Source of the DNA: Novosphingobium sp. MD-1
Lineage (GTDB): Bacteria; Pseudomonadota; Alphaproteobacteria; Sphingomonadales; Sphingomonadaceae
Assembly (NCBI RefSeq): GCF_001014975.1
Contig: NZ_BBXA01000031.1
Location: 1 to 64,000 of the forward strand
Direction of reading: 5' to 3'
DNA: 64,000 nt
Part shown: piece after piece, positions 7,896-16,769 of the stretch
How the letters are laid out: the number at the start of each line of letters is the position of its first letter
How positions within the stretch are numbered: position 1 is the first letter of the stretch
Notes under the pieces: generated by a model
What the model was told of the DNA's origin: nothing
What the model saw: the letters and a program-made list of their open reading frames with translations, nothing else
Database searches by the model: none
Program-made: the position numbers and the translations under genes

Positions 7896-10421
7896 ATGAA
7901 ACTCGCACCGGTTTCACTTGCCGTGCTCGCCACGGCGCTGGCCACACCGGCCATGGCTGCGGACGAACAGGAACCCAGCGGCGGCATCGAGCAGATCGTC
8001 GTCACCGCGCAGAAGCGCGCGGAAAACGTGCAGGACGTGCCGATCGCGATCAGTGCGTTCACGGCGGGCGCCTTGCAGGAGCGCGCGGTGACCAGCGTCG
8101 CCTCACTATCGAACATAGCCCCGAACGTGACGCTCGATGCGGGCACGCCGTTCTCGGGGTCGAGCCAGGTCCTGGCCGCCTATATCCGTGGCATCGGCGC
8201 CAACGACTTTGCGTTCAACATCGATCCGGGTGTGGGCATCTACCTCGACGGCGTCTATCTCGCCCGCTCGGTCGGCGCGAACCAGGACCTGCCCGATGTT
8301 GACCGTGTCGAAGTGCTGAAAGGTCCGCAGGGCACGCTGTTCGGCCGCAACACGATCGGTGGCGCGATTTCCATCGTCACGCACGATCCGGGCGATCAGT
8401 TCCGCTTCGTGGGCAGCGTCACCACCGGCAGCTACAGCCTGATCAACGTCAAGGGCACGGTGGATGTGCCGATCGCCGAAGGCCTTGCCTCCTCGCTGAG
8501 CTTCGCGGTGAACCGCCGCGGCGGCTACCTGCACCGCATGCCCTATCCGGGGGCGTCGTCGTATGCGTTTGATCCGATCACCTCGCTGAAAGCCGCTGGC
8601 TACAACAACAGCGGCTACGGCACCGAGGGTGGCGACAATACCTATAACCTGCGCGGCAAGATCAAGTACACCAACGGGGCCTTCCGCGCGACGGTGACCG
8701 GCGATTACAGCAACACGGATACCTCACAGATCGCCAACCGCGTGATCACCACGTTCCCGGCGGTGTTCGCCGGCACCTACAACTGCGCCATCGCGGGCAA
8801 CCCGACGGTGACGGTGGGCGGCGCGACCGGCCCGTGCGATTCCTTCATCGGCGGCCCGCCCTCGATCGCCTACACCGCGCGGCGCGGTGGTCTGAACAGC
8901 CTGTTCGACCTGCCGGCGCTGTTCGGCGTCAACACCGATGCCAATCCGGACAACAACCGCCTGCCCTATGACAACCGGTTCGTCACCAACAACATCGATA
9001 CCAGCTATGCCAACGGCAACAACTTCAACAAGCTGAAGCAGGGCGGCGCGGCGGTGACGCTGGAGTACGACCTGTCTGACAACGCCACGCTGAAGTCGAT
9101 CACCGCCTACCGCGAGCTGCACTGGAAGGTCGGCATGGACCTCGACAGTTCGCCGCTCAACTTCCTGCACACCAGCTTCTCGATGAACCAGAAGCAGTTC
9201 AGCCAGGAATTGCAGCTGACCGGCACGGCGATGGACAAGAAGCTGAAGTACGTGCTGGGCGGGTACTACTTCAAGGAATCGGGTGACCTGCACGATTACG
9301 TGACGTTCGCCGAGGGCCTGCTGCAGGTGGACGGACCGAACAACCTGGCGACCCGAAACTACGCCTTCTACGGCCAGTTGGACTACATGCTGACCGAACA
9401 GCTCTCGATCACGCTGGGCGGCCGCTACACCCACGAGAACAAGGACTTCGAAGGCTTCCAGTCGGACGCCAACGGGCTGAACTACAAGCTGGCACAGGCG
9501 TTCGGCGACCCGAACTGCGCTTCGCTCAACCCGATCAGCAACCAGTGCCGCATCGACAACAACTTCCCCAATCCCGGGCAGCCGCTGCGCTATTACGTGG
9601 CCGGCGTGCAGCACAAGACGTTCAGCAACTTCTCGCCCAAGGTCGGCATCCAGTACCATGCCACCGACGACGTGATGCTCTACGGTTCGTGGTCGCGCGG
9701 CTACAAGACCGGCGGCTGGACGACGCGCCTGTCGAACCCGCTGCCCTATGCGCCGGGCTTCGGGCCGGAAAAGGCCGAAACCTGGGAAATCGGCGTGAAG
9801 TCGGAATTGCTTGACCGCCATCTCCAGATCAACGCCGCCGCCTTCCTGACCAATTACAAGGGCATCCAGCTCAACTTCCAGCAGGGCGTTTCGCCGACCA
9901 TCCAGAACGCCGGCGATGCGCGCATCAAGGGCTTTGAAATCGAGATGACGGCGGCGCCGGGTGGCGGGTTCACGCTGACGGGATCGGTCGGTTATACCGA
10001 TGCCTACTACACCAGCGTCCTGGCCGGCGCGCAGGTGGCGCCTTCGGCGCTGCAGGCGGGCGTGATCCCGGGCGCCACGCTGCCCAAGACGCCCAAGTGG
10101 AAGGTCAACATCAGCCCACGCTACGAAGCGGACCTCGGCGATCACGGCAAGCTCGTGTTCCTGGGTGACGTGACCTACACCAGCGCGGTCAAGAACGACA
10201 CCGAAGGCACCTATCTGCTGATGCGGCCCGGCAACGCGCTGGTCAACGCCAGCGCCACTTACAAGGCGCCTTCGGGCAATTGGGACCTGACCGTCGGTGG
10301 CACCAACCTGACCAGCAAGCGCCTGCTCATCACTGGCCAGGCCCAGCTTGCCGGCGGGCAGATCTACGGCACCTACAACCGCCCGGCCGAATGGTACGCC
10401 CGGCTTGGCGTGAAGTTCTGA
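7896..10421 (+). CDS. TonB-dependent outer-membrane receptor
   Basis: 841 residues, typical of sphingomonad TonB receptors. A signal peptide (MKLAPVSLAVLATALATPAMA) is followed by the TonB box/plug entrance QIVVTAQKRAENVQDVP, the plug domain with GTLFGRNTIGGAISI, and a 22-strand barrel ending in a C-terminal aromatic residue (LGVKF). In this lineage such receptors import bulky or hydrophobic organic compounds (aromatics, terpenoids, steroids, glycosides) as well as iron chelates; placed before catabolic genes this one probably takes up the pathway substrate. The start at 7896 is set by GGGAGAGGAGAAGAG and the signal peptide. A stable hairpin follows the stop codon. Confidence 0.95.
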   Translation: MKLAPVSLAVLATALATPAMAADEQEPSGGIEQIVVTAQKRAENVQDVPIAISAFTAGALQERAVTSVASLSNIAPNVTLDAGTPFSGSSQVLAAYIRGIGANDFAFNIDPGVGIYLDGVYLARSVGANQDLPDVDRVEVLKGPQGTLFGRNTIGGAISIVTHDPGDQFRFVGSVTTGSYSLINVKGTVDVPIAEGLASSLSFAVNRRGGYLHRMPYPGASSYAFDPITSLKAAGYNNSGYGTEGGDNTYNLRGKIKYTNGAFRATVTGDYSNTDTSQIANRVITTFPAVFAGTYNCAIAGNPTVTVGGATGPCDSFIGGPPSIAYTARRGGLNSLFDLPALFGVNTDANPDNNRLPYDNRFVTNNIDTSYANGNNFNKLKQGGAAVTLEYDLSDNATLKSITAYRELHWKVGMDLDSSPLNFLHTSFSMNQKQFSQELQLTGTAMDKKLKYVLGGYYFKESGDLHDYVTFAEGLLQVDGPNNLATRNYAFYGQLDYMLTEQLSITLGGRYTHENKDFEGFQSDANGLNYKLAQAFGDPNCASLNPISNQCRIDNNFPNPGQPLRYYVAGVQHKTFSNFSPKVGIQYHATDDVMLYGSWSRGYKTGGWTTRLSNPLPYAPGFGPEKAETWEIGVKSELLDRHLQINAAAFLTNYKGIQLNFQQGVSPTIQNAGDARIKGFEIEMTAAPGGGFTLTGSVGYTDAYYTSVLAGAQVAPSALQAGVIPGATLPKTPKWKVNISPRYEADLGDHGKLVFLGDVTYTSAVKNDTEGTYLLMRPGNALVNASATYKAPSGNWDLTVGGTNLTSKRLLITGQAQLAGGQIYGTYNRPAEWYARLGVKF

Positions 10422-10434
10422 CGTTCTGACACTT

Positions 10435-10465
10435 GCGCGGGCGGCGGGATGCCTGCCGCTCGCGC
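10435..10465 (+). terminator. Stable GC hairpin between TonB receptor and first cupin
   Basis: An 11-bp stem (GCGCGGGCGGC pairing with GCCGCTCGCGC, one G-T wobble) with a 9-nt loop, 13 bp after the receptor stop and 19 bp before the first cupin start. There is no T-run, so it is not a classic intrinsic terminator. It is more likely an mRNA stabiliser or processing site that lets the receptor and the enzymes be expressed at different levels. Confidence 0.45.
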
Positions 10466-10484
10466 CTACCCCAACGAGGATACC

Positions 10485-11018
10485 ATGCCCGAATCCCCGC
10501 ATTCCGAATTCTGGAAGGACATCAAGCCGGTCGCCAAGGTCTTTCGCGAAGGCGGGCTTCCCGAAGTTTACATGCCGAAGATCGCTGAAGGCGACGAACG
10601 GTACTGGGTGCCGATCAGCGAGACCGTGTTCTCCAAGCCGGTGTGGATCAGCCCGGCCAAGAACATGTGGGCAGACGTGCTGATGTCGAAGCAGGCGGGC
10701 CTCGTGAACCGGCACTATCACCCGCACCCGATCTGGGCCTACACGATCAGCGGCAAGTGGGCCTATCTTGAGCACGAATGGACCGCGACGGCGGGCGATT
10801 TCATCTACGAGACGCCGGGCGAGAGCCACACGCTGGTCTGCTACGACCATCCCGATCCGATGAAGGTGTTCTTCGTCGTGTCCGGTCCGCTGATGTGGCT
10901 GGACGAGGAAGGCAACACCACCGGGCATTACGACGTGTTCGACTACATGGCCGCGGCGCGCGCACACTATGCCTCGAACGGCATCGGCGCGGACTACGTC
11001 GATACCCTGATCCGCTAA
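10485..11018 (+). CDS. Cupin, 2,4'-dihydroxyacetophenone dioxygenase family (copy 1)
   Basis: 177-residue single-domain cupin. The family's known member, 2,4'-dihydroxyacetophenone dioxygenase (DAD), uses non-haem iron held by three histidines to cleave the carbon-carbon bond next to a ketone, giving 4-hydroxybenzoate and formate. Here His77 and His79 (NRHYHPHP) and His115 (PGESHTLV) occupy those positions, almost the same numbering as recalled for DAD. GAGGA precedes the ATG at 10485. It is the most divergent of three tandem cupins (no WVPFGDNAAI block as in copies 2 and 3). Substrate is unproven, but a hydroxylated ketone fits the neighbours. Confidence 0.88.
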   Translation: MPESPHSEFWKDIKPVAKVFREGGLPEVYMPKIAEGDERYWVPISETVFSKPVWISPAKNMWADVLMSKQAGLVNRHYHPHPIWAYTISGKWAYLEHEWTATAGDFIYETPGESHTLVCYDHPDPMKVFFVVSGPLMWLDEEGNTTGHYDVFDYMAAARAHYASNGIGADYVDTLIR

Positions 11019-11033
11019 GGTGAGGACTTTCCC

Positions 11034-11570
11034 ATGACCGTGATGACCGCGCCGCCGTCCACCAAGGCCGAAATCGTCGACGTTCCTTTCGCGCATCGTG
11101 AACTGGTCCAGCGGCTGAGCCCCGGCGGCCGCTACATCGACGCGCAGACCGATGTCGACAGCCCCTGGGTGCCGTTCGGCGACAACGCGGCGATCAAGCA
11201 CCTGGCGTTCGATGTGCGCCAGAACCTGTTCTCCAACATCCTGTGGGTGAAGGGGCCGGGCGTGATCGGCACGCATTTTCACCGCGGCACGATCACCATG
11301 GTCTGCCTGGAAGGCAGCGTCCGCTATCTCGAATACGACTGGGTGGCGACGCCCGGCGGGTTGATCCTGGAAACGCCGGGGGAAAGCCACACGCTGGTCA
11401 GCGACCATCCGGAAGGGTGCAAGCTGTTCGGCTGGATGCAGGGGCCGATCGAGTTCTACGACGACAAGGGCGTGTTCGTGGATACCACGGACGTCTGGTG
11501 GTTCATCAACCACTACGAGACCCATTGCCGCGAGCACGGCCTCGCCATCAACCCCAAGCTTTATCTTTGA
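11034..11570 (+). CDS. Cupin, 2,4'-dihydroxyacetophenone dioxygenase family (copy 2)
   Basis: 178 residues, starting 15 bp after copy 1. Metal-ligand histidines are His81 and His83 (GTHFHRG) and His119 (PGESHTLV). It shares the blocks SPWVPFGDNAAI, LAFDVR, ILWxKGPGVIGTH and DVWWFxNHYE with copy 3, so these two arose by a more recent duplication than copy 1. All metal ligands are intact, which suggests an active enzyme and not a decaying paralogue. It may act on a different intermediate or form a mixed oligomer with its neighbours; that is inference. Confidence 0.88.
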   Translation: MTVMTAPPSTKAEIVDVPFAHRELVQRLSPGGRYIDAQTDVDSPWVPFGDNAAIKHLAFDVRQNLFSNILWVKGPGVIGTHFHRGTITMVCLEGSVRYLEYDWVATPGGLILETPGESHTLVSDHPEGCKLFGWMQGPIEFYDDKGVFVDTTDVWWFINHYETHCREHGLAINPKLYL

Positions 11571-11584
11571 AGGACAAGACCGTC

Positions 11585-12118
11585 ATGGGTACGATGAAGG
11601 CCCCGCCGTCGGGCGCATACAAGATCGTTCAGGTTCCCGAGCTTTATGGTGACCTGATCCGTGCCAAGGGCGTCGAGGGTACGTATGTCGGCGCGTCCGA
11701 GGCGGAGAGCCCGTGGGTGCCATTCGGCGACAATGCCGCGATTCGCCATCTGGCGTTCGACGTGCGCGAGAACATCTACGTTAACATCCTGTGGATCAAG
11801 GGGCCGGGCGTGATCGGCACGCACAAGCACCGTGGCCGCGTCTGGGCGGTGGGACTGGAAGGGTCCTTCCGCTATCTGGAATATGACTGGGTGTGCCGCC
11901 CGGGCGAGTTCATCACCGAAACGCCGGGCACCGCGCATACGCTCGTCACCGACGACCCCAACGGCATGAAGGCGCTGTTCCACATGCAGGGCGCCAACGA
12001 GTTCTTCGACGAGAACGGCAACCACGTGGAAACGCTCGACGTGTGGTGGTTCATGAACCACTACGAAAGCTATTGCCGGGAGAACAACATCCCGATCAAC
12101 CCGCAGTTGTATCTCTGA
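11585..12118 (+). CDS. Cupin, 2,4'-dihydroxyacetophenone dioxygenase family (copy 3)
   Basis: 177 residues, starting 14 bp after copy 2, with TGAAGGACAAG as ribosome site. Ligand histidines are His80 and His82 (GTHKHRG) and His118 (PGTAHTLV); the residue before the last histidine is Ala, where copies 1 and 2 have Ser, and the first motif has Lys where copy 2 has Phe. These changes beside the iron suggest altered substrate choice. Strong similarity to copy 2 across the full length shows tandem duplication. The start at 11585 gives the same length as copy 1 and aligns with copy 2. Confidence 0.88.
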   Translation: MGTMKAPPSGAYKIVQVPELYGDLIRAKGVEGTYVGASEAESPWVPFGDNAAIRHLAFDVRENIYVNILWIKGPGVIGTHKHRGRVWAVGLEGSFRYLEYDWVCRPGEFITETPGTAHTLVTDDPNGMKALFHMQGANEFFDENGNHVETLDVWWFMNHYESYCRENNIPINPQLYL

Positions 12119-12128
12119 GCAACGAGTC

Positions 12129-13199
12129 ATGAGGGGAGAGGGCCGACCGGTCCCGAGGCTTTCGGAAACCCCACGCGGAACCTACCTGCGCAATTGCTGG
12201 TATGTCGCCGCCTGGGCTTCCGATCTGGGCGTCGCGCCGATGGCGCGGGTCTTTCTCGAGGAACCGGTCGCCCTTTTTCGCGACGAAACCGGCAAGGCCC
12301 GTGCCGTCGGCGGGCGCTGCCCGCACCGTTTCGCGCCGCTGGGCAATGGCACGGTTGTCGATGGCACGCTGATGTGCCCCTATCACGGGCTGCGTTTTGA
12401 TGGGGCGGGCCGCTGCGTGCACAACCCGCACCCCGGCGGGCAACTGCCCGATGGCCGACTGCCGGTCTATCCGCTGGAAGAACGCCACGGGTTGCTGTGG
12501 ATTTGGATGGGCGATCCGGCGAAGGCGGATGCCGCGCGCATTCCCGATTTCGCGTGGCTGGCCGATCCGCGCTGGGAAGCGGTGCGCGGCGCGACCGTGG
12601 CCGAAGGGCACTACGAGCTTTATAGCGACAACATCCTCGATCTCAGCCACGCCAACTTCGTCCATCCCGCGCTGGTGGCGAGCGCATTCACCGAAGGCGA
12701 GCGGCGGTTCTGGCAGGACGGCGAAACCGTTCACGCCGAATATGTGCGGCTGGACGATTACCTGTCCGAAGGCATCGGCGGGATGCTCGGGCGGATCGGC
12801 CGCAAGCAGGATTTCTATGGCGAGGTGGTGTGGCACGCGCCCGCCGTGCTCTATTTCGATTTCCGCGCCGGCGATCCGGGGACTCCGCGCGAGAGCTGCA
12901 CGCTGCTGCCCTCGGTCCACGCCTTCACGCCGGAAACACCCGATACCACCCATTACTTCTGGGCGACGGCACGGGATTTCGCTCTGGGAAACGCAGAGTT
13001 CGCAGCGGGCATGCGCGCGGCGCTGGAATATGCTTTCGAACACGAGGACATGCCGATCATCCGCGACAGCCACCGGCTGATGCGCCGCCACGATTTCTGG
13101 GATCTGCGCCCGCTGATCCTGAATGGCGACGGCGGCGGAGTACGGGCGCGGCGGATGCTGCAACGGCTGATCGAGCGGGAAAGACAGGCCGAAGCCTGA
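12129..13199 (+). CDS. Rieske non-haem iron oxygenase, VanA-like
   Basis: 356 residues, the size of vanillate O-demethylase oxygenase (VanA) and related single-component-type terminal oxygenases. The N-terminal Rieske domain has Cys64-Pro-His66 and Cys83-Pro-Tyr-His86 for the 2Fe-2S centre. The C-terminal catalytic domain has the mononuclear iron motif DNILDLSHANFVH with His174 and His179. Members hydroxylate or O-demethylate aromatic and other ring substrates. No ferredoxin or VanB-type reductase gene is adjacent, so electrons must come from a partner encoded elsewhere. It begins 10 bp after cupin copy 3, in the same operon. Confidence 0.92.
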   Translation: MRGEGRPVPRLSETPRGTYLRNCWYVAAWASDLGVAPMARVFLEEPVALFRDETGKARAVGGRCPHRFAPLGNGTVVDGTLMCPYHGLRFDGAGRCVHNPHPGGQLPDGRLPVYPLEERHGLLWIWMGDPAKADAARIPDFAWLADPRWEAVRGATVAEGHYELYSDNILDLSHANFVHPALVASAFTEGERRFWQDGETVHAEYVRLDDYLSEGIGGMLGRIGRKQDFYGEVVWHAPAVLYFDFRAGDPGTPRESCTLLPSVHAFTPETPDTTHYFWATARDFALGNAEFAAGMRAALEYAFEHEDMPIIRDSHRLMRRHDFWDLRPLILNGDGGGVRARRMLQRLIERERQAEA

Positions 13200-13227
13200 A
13201 CGGCGCGGCGGGAGAAGGAAGAGCCAC

Positions 13228-14067
13228 ATGGCGACACTGGATTGCTTCGACATCAAGGGCAGAAGCGCGCTGGTTACCGGTGCGGCTTCGGGGATAGGCC
13301 TTGCCTATGCCGAGGCCATGGCCGAAGCCGGCGCGGCGGTCACGCTGGCGGACATCGACGCCGAGGGCGCCGAACGCGAGGCCGCACGCCTGCGCGAAGC
13401 CGGGTACGAGGCGCGCGCCGACGTCTGCGACGTGTCCCGCTCCGATGCCGTGGCCCCCGCGTTCGACGCGCACGACAAGGCCTATGGTGGCCTCGATATC
13501 TGCTTCGCCAACGCCGGGATCGATGCCGGGGCCGGCTTCTGGAACCCGGCGGGGCATCGCAATCCCGATGGCCAGGTCGATACCTACGATCCGGCGCGCT
13601 GGGACAAGTCGATCGCCGTCAATCTTTCCGGCGTGTTCTACACGGTCAGCAACGCCGTGCGGATCATGAAGAAGGAAGGGCGCGCCAACGGCCGCACCGG
13701 CGGTTCGATCATCACCACCGCGTCGAACGCGGGGCTGGTCACCGAGCCGATCGTGGGCCTGCCCTATATGCCGGCCAAGGCGGGCGTGCTGCACATGGTG
13801 CGCGCGCTGGGGCTGGAACTGGCGGAGTTCCGCATCCGCATCAACGCGATCGCGCCGGGGCCCTTCGTCACCAACATCGGCGGCGGCTGGCTCAAGAAGG
13901 ACCCGGTGGCGCGGCAGGCGTGGGACGCGATCGTTCCGCTGGGCAAGCTGGCCGAAACCGACCAGATCAAGCCGCTGGCACTGCTGCTCGCTTCCGATGC
14001 CTCGGACTACATGACCGGAAGCCACGTCGTGATCGACGGCGGCATGATGCTGGGGAAATACAAGTGA
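13228..14067 (+). CDS. Short-chain dehydrogenase/reductase (SDR), first copy
   Basis: 279-residue classical SDR. The cofactor-binding TGAASGIG motif is near residues 18-25, NAG near residue 94, and the catalytic Tyr180-x3-Lys184 pair is in YMPAK. An acidic residue at the end of the second strand (ADIDAEG) points to NAD(H). It has a longer than usual insertion before the active site (WNPAGHRNPDGQVDTYDP), as in carveol and cis-diol dehydrogenase-like SDRs. GGAGAAGGAAGAG gives a strong ribosome site. It probably oxidises an alcohol in the island's pathway. The stop overlaps the next gene's GTG start. Confidence 0.9.
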   Translation: MATLDCFDIKGRSALVTGAASGIGLAYAEAMAEAGAAVTLADIDAEGAEREAARLREAGYEARADVCDVSRSDAVAPAFDAHDKAYGGLDICFANAGIDAGAGFWNPAGHRNPDGQVDTYDPARWDKSIAVNLSGVFYTVSNAVRIMKKEGRANGRTGGSIITTASNAGLVTEPIVGLPYMPAKAGVLHMVRALGLELAEFRIRINAIAPGPFVTNIGGGWLKKDPVARQAWDAIVPLGKLAETDQIKPLALLLASDASDYMTGSHVVIDGGMMLGKYK

Positions 14068-14966
14068 TCCGCAAGACCCTGCTCGCGGCCCTGGCCGTCA
14101 TCGCCCTGCCTGGCGCGCCGGCGCAGGCCCAATCTCAAGCCCCGCAGAAGCCGCTGACGGTGGAAGTGCTGCGCACCAGCGGCGGATCGCTCTATGCCAA
14201 CATCGCCCTGATCGAAGGCGAGCGGGATGCGGTGCTGGTGGACGCGCCGTTCACTCTGGCCGACGCGCACCGCGTCGTCGCGATGGTGCTCGACAGCGGC
14301 AAGCACCTGACCACGCTCTACGTCACGCACGATCATCCCGATCACTTCTTCGCGATGGAAGTCATCAAGGATGCCTTTCCCGACGTGAAGATCGTGGCGC
14401 ATCCCACGGTGACGGCCGACATCTGGAAATCGCTTCCGTTCAAGGTCAAGCGCTGGACTCCCGTGCTGGGCGCGAATGCCCCGCGCCATCCCACCGCGCC
14501 CGCGCCGCTCGATGGCGATACGATCATGCTGGAGGGCCGGGAGCTGAAGGTGATCGGACCGATGGCCGGCGATCACGTCCATGCCACCGCGCTGTGGGTG
14601 CCGTCGATCAAGGCGCTGTTCCCCGGCGATCTGGTCTACAACCAGATGTACCTGTGGTTCGGCGAGCATGACGCCGCCGCCATCGCCGCCTGGGGCCGGT
14701 CGATCGATCAGCTCGCCGCGCTGAAGCCCGATATGGTGGTGCCCGGCCACAGCAAGCCGGGCTTGCCCAACGATACCAGCGGGCTGGACTTCAGCCGGCG
14801 CTATATCGCCGACTGGCCGAAGCTGGTCGCCGCCAGCAAGGACAGCGCCGATCTGCGCGCGCGGGTGCAGAAGGCCTATCCGGATGCAGTCGACGTTCTG
14901 GGCGATTTCCTGCTGGGGAACTCGTCGAAAGTGGCCAAGCGGGAGCAGCCGGCATGGCAGGAGTGA
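14064..14966 (+). CDS. Exported metallo-beta-lactamase-fold hydrolase
   Basis: 300 residues from a GTG at 14064 that overlaps the SDR stop (GTGA), a coupling arrangement that decides the start. A signal peptide (IRKTLLAALAVIALPGAPAQA) places it in the periplasm. The zinc motif THDHPDH gives His89, His91, Asp93 and His94, with later ligands plausible at AGDHVHA, FPGDLVYN and VPGHSKPG. Family members include lactonases, glyoxalase II and thiolesterases. An exported hydrolase inside an otherwise cytoplasmic pathway suggests that an ester or lactone form of the substrate is opened before entry. The end overlaps the next SDR gene by 13 bp. Confidence 0.88.
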   Translation: MIRKTLLAALAVIALPGAPAQAQSQAPQKPLTVEVLRTSGGSLYANIALIEGERDAVLVDAPFTLADAHRVVAMVLDSGKHLTTLYVTHDHPDHFFAMEVIKDAFPDVKIVAHPTVTADIWKSLPFKVKRWTPVLGANAPRHPTAPAPLDGDTIMLEGRELKVIGPMAGDHVHATALWVPSIKALFPGDLVYNQMYLWFGEHDAAAIAAWGRSIDQLAALKPDMVVPGHSKPGLPNDTSGLDFSRRYIADWPKLVAASKDSADLRARVQKAYPDAVDVLGDFLLGNSSKVAKREQPAWQE

Positions 14967-15718
14967 ACGGAACCTATGCCGGCAAGGCGGTGCTCATTAC
15001 CGGCGGCGCGACGGGCATAGGCCGCGCCACGGCGCTGGCCTTCGCGCGTGAAGGCGCGCGGGTGATGATCGGCGACAAGGACGACCGCGCGGGCGAAACG
15101 GTGGCGCTGATCGCGCAAGCCGGGGGCGAGGGCGCGTTCGTGCCGACCGACGTGACCGATGCCGCCGCCGTCGAGGCGCTCGTCGCTGCCTGCGTGGACC
15201 GCTATGGCCGGATGGATGCGGCGTTCAACAACGCCGGCGTCCTGCCGCCGCAGCGCCCGCTGCACGAGGTGCCGCCCGAGGAGATGGCGCTGGCCGTCGA
15301 CGTCGATTTCAAGGGCGTGTGGTACGCGCTGCAATCGGAAATCCGGCACTTCCTGAAAGTGGGCGGCGGCGCGATCGTCAACACCGCGTCGGTCGGCGGG
15401 TTAATCGCCGATCCCAACATGGCGGCCTATGTCGCGATGAAGCACGCGGTCGTGGGGCTGACCAAGGCGGCGGCGATCGATTACGCCCGCTCCAACATCC
15501 GGGTGAACGCCATTGCGCCGGGCTTCGTCGTCACCCCGATGACCCAGCACTGGGCCGATAGCGCCGAATTCCGCGCGGCGTTCTTCGCGGGCAACGTCAG
15601 CGGCCGCGCCGCGCAGCCGGAGGAGATCGCGGGCACCGTGCTGCATCTGTGTTCGGACGCGGCCAGCTTCATCAACGGCGCGACGTTCGTGATCGATGGC
15701 GGCCAGACCGCGCACTAG
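14954..15718 (+). CDS. Short-chain dehydrogenase/reductase (SDR), second copy
   Basis: 254-residue classical SDR with TGGATGIG cofactor motif, NNAG, and catalytic Tyr159-x3-Lys163 (YVAMK). GDKDD at the end of strand two suggests NAD(H) use. It starts inside the last 13 bp of the hydrolase gene, so it is tightly coupled. It is only distantly similar to the first SDR of the operon, so the two probably act on different intermediates rather than being a recent duplicate. Confidence 0.9.
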   Translation: MAGVNGTYAGKAVLITGGATGIGRATALAFAREGARVMIGDKDDRAGETVALIAQAGGEGAFVPTDVTDAAAVEALVAACVDRYGRMDAAFNNAGVLPPQRPLHEVPPEEMALAVDVDFKGVWYALQSEIRHFLKVGGGAIVNTASVGGLIADPNMAAYVAMKHAVVGLTKAAAIDYARSNIRVNAIAPGFVVTPMTQHWADSAEFRAAFFAGNVSGRAAQPEEIAGTVLHLCSDAASFINGATFVIDGGQTAH

Positions 15719-15733
15719 AAGGACGACATACCA

Positions 15734-16741
15734 ATGCGCGCAGCCGTGATGCAGGGCCTTCACCGGCCGCTGGCGATCGAGACCGTGCCCGATCCTGTAC
15801 CGGGCGAGGGCGAGGTCGTCGTGCGCGTGGGCCGTTGCGGCATCTGCGGCTCGGACCTGCACATGACCGAAGACCCCACCTATGGCATGGGCGCGGGATC
15901 GGTGCTGGGGCACGAGTTCGCCGGTGAAGTGGTGGCGCTGGGGAAGGGCGTGGAAGGGCTGGGCATGGGCGATCTCGTCTCGGTCGTTCCGCTTCGCAGT
16001 TGCGGCCAATGCCCCTCGTGCCGCTCGGGCGAAGTCGCCTGGTGCGATCAGTTCGGCCTGCAGGGCGGCGGCTATGCCGAATATGCGCTGACCCGGCCCA
16101 ACCAGTGCGTGCGCCTCCCGAAGACGGCCAGCCTGGCCGATGGTGCGATCATCGAACCGCTGGCCGTGGCGCTGCACGGCCTGGCCATGAGCGGGATGCG
16201 TATTGGCGACCGGGTGCTCATCCTCGGCGCCGGGCCGATCGGCCTTGCCGTCGCGTTCTGGGCGCGCCGCCATGGCGCGGGGCGCGTGGTGGTGCAGGAT
16301 CTCGCAACGTGGCAGCGCGATCGCGCGCTGGCGATGGGCGCACACGATTTCGTGGTCGATCCCGCCGATCCGATCGGCAGCGCCGAACGCGCGCTGGGCG
16401 GCAAGGCCGACGTGGTGTTCGAATGCGTCGGCGTGCCCGGATTAATCGCGCAGGCGGTGGATCAGGTGCGCAACCGGGGCACGATCCTGCTGCTGGGCCT
16501 GTGTACCCGGCCCGATACCTTCAACAGCTTCGCCATGCTGTCGAAGGAAGTGCGCCTCGTGACATCGGCCTTCTTCACCCGGCAGGAATACGAGGCGGCG
16601 CTGGACGCGCTCGATAGCGGCGCGGCCGAACCGCGCCTGCTGGTGACCGACACCATCGCGCTCGATGCCACGCCCCAGGTGTTCGAGACGCTGCGCAAGC
16701 GCACCCACCAGTGCAAGGTGCTGATCGACCCGACCGCCTGA
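15734..16741 (+). CDS. Zinc-containing alcohol dehydrogenase (MDR family)
   Basis: 335 residues of the threonine/sorbitol dehydrogenase-like branch. The catalytic zinc site shows Cys38 (GICGSDLH), His60 and Glu61 (GHEFAGEV). The structural zinc site is complete with Cys90, Cys93, Cys96 and Cys104. The Rossmann motif ILGAGPIGLAVAFWARRHGA follows. This contrasts with the zinc-independent MDR gene at 3722. It lies 15 bp after the second SDR and probably oxidises a secondary or primary alcohol intermediate with NAD. Confidence 0.92.
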   Translation: MRAAVMQGLHRPLAIETVPDPVPGEGEVVVRVGRCGICGSDLHMTEDPTYGMGAGSVLGHEFAGEVVALGKGVEGLGMGDLVSVVPLRSCGQCPSCRSGEVAWCDQFGLQGGGYAEYALTRPNQCVRLPKTASLADGAIIEPLAVALHGLAMSGMRIGDRVLILGAGPIGLAVAFWARRHGAGRVVVQDLATWQRDRALAMGAHDFVVDPADPIGSAERALGGKADVVFECVGVPGLIAQAVDQVRNRGTILLLGLCTRPDTFNSFAMLSKEVRLVTSAFFTRQEYEAALDALDSGAAEPRLLVTDTIALDATPQVFETLRKRTHQCKVLIDPTA

Positions 16742-16769
16742 CGCGGAACACGTTGCGGGAGAATATCCG

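Noticed and set aside
8724..11537. A 937-codon minus-strand reading opposite the TonB receptor and cupins
   Set aside because: It crosses three real genes on the other strand and has no recognisable motif.
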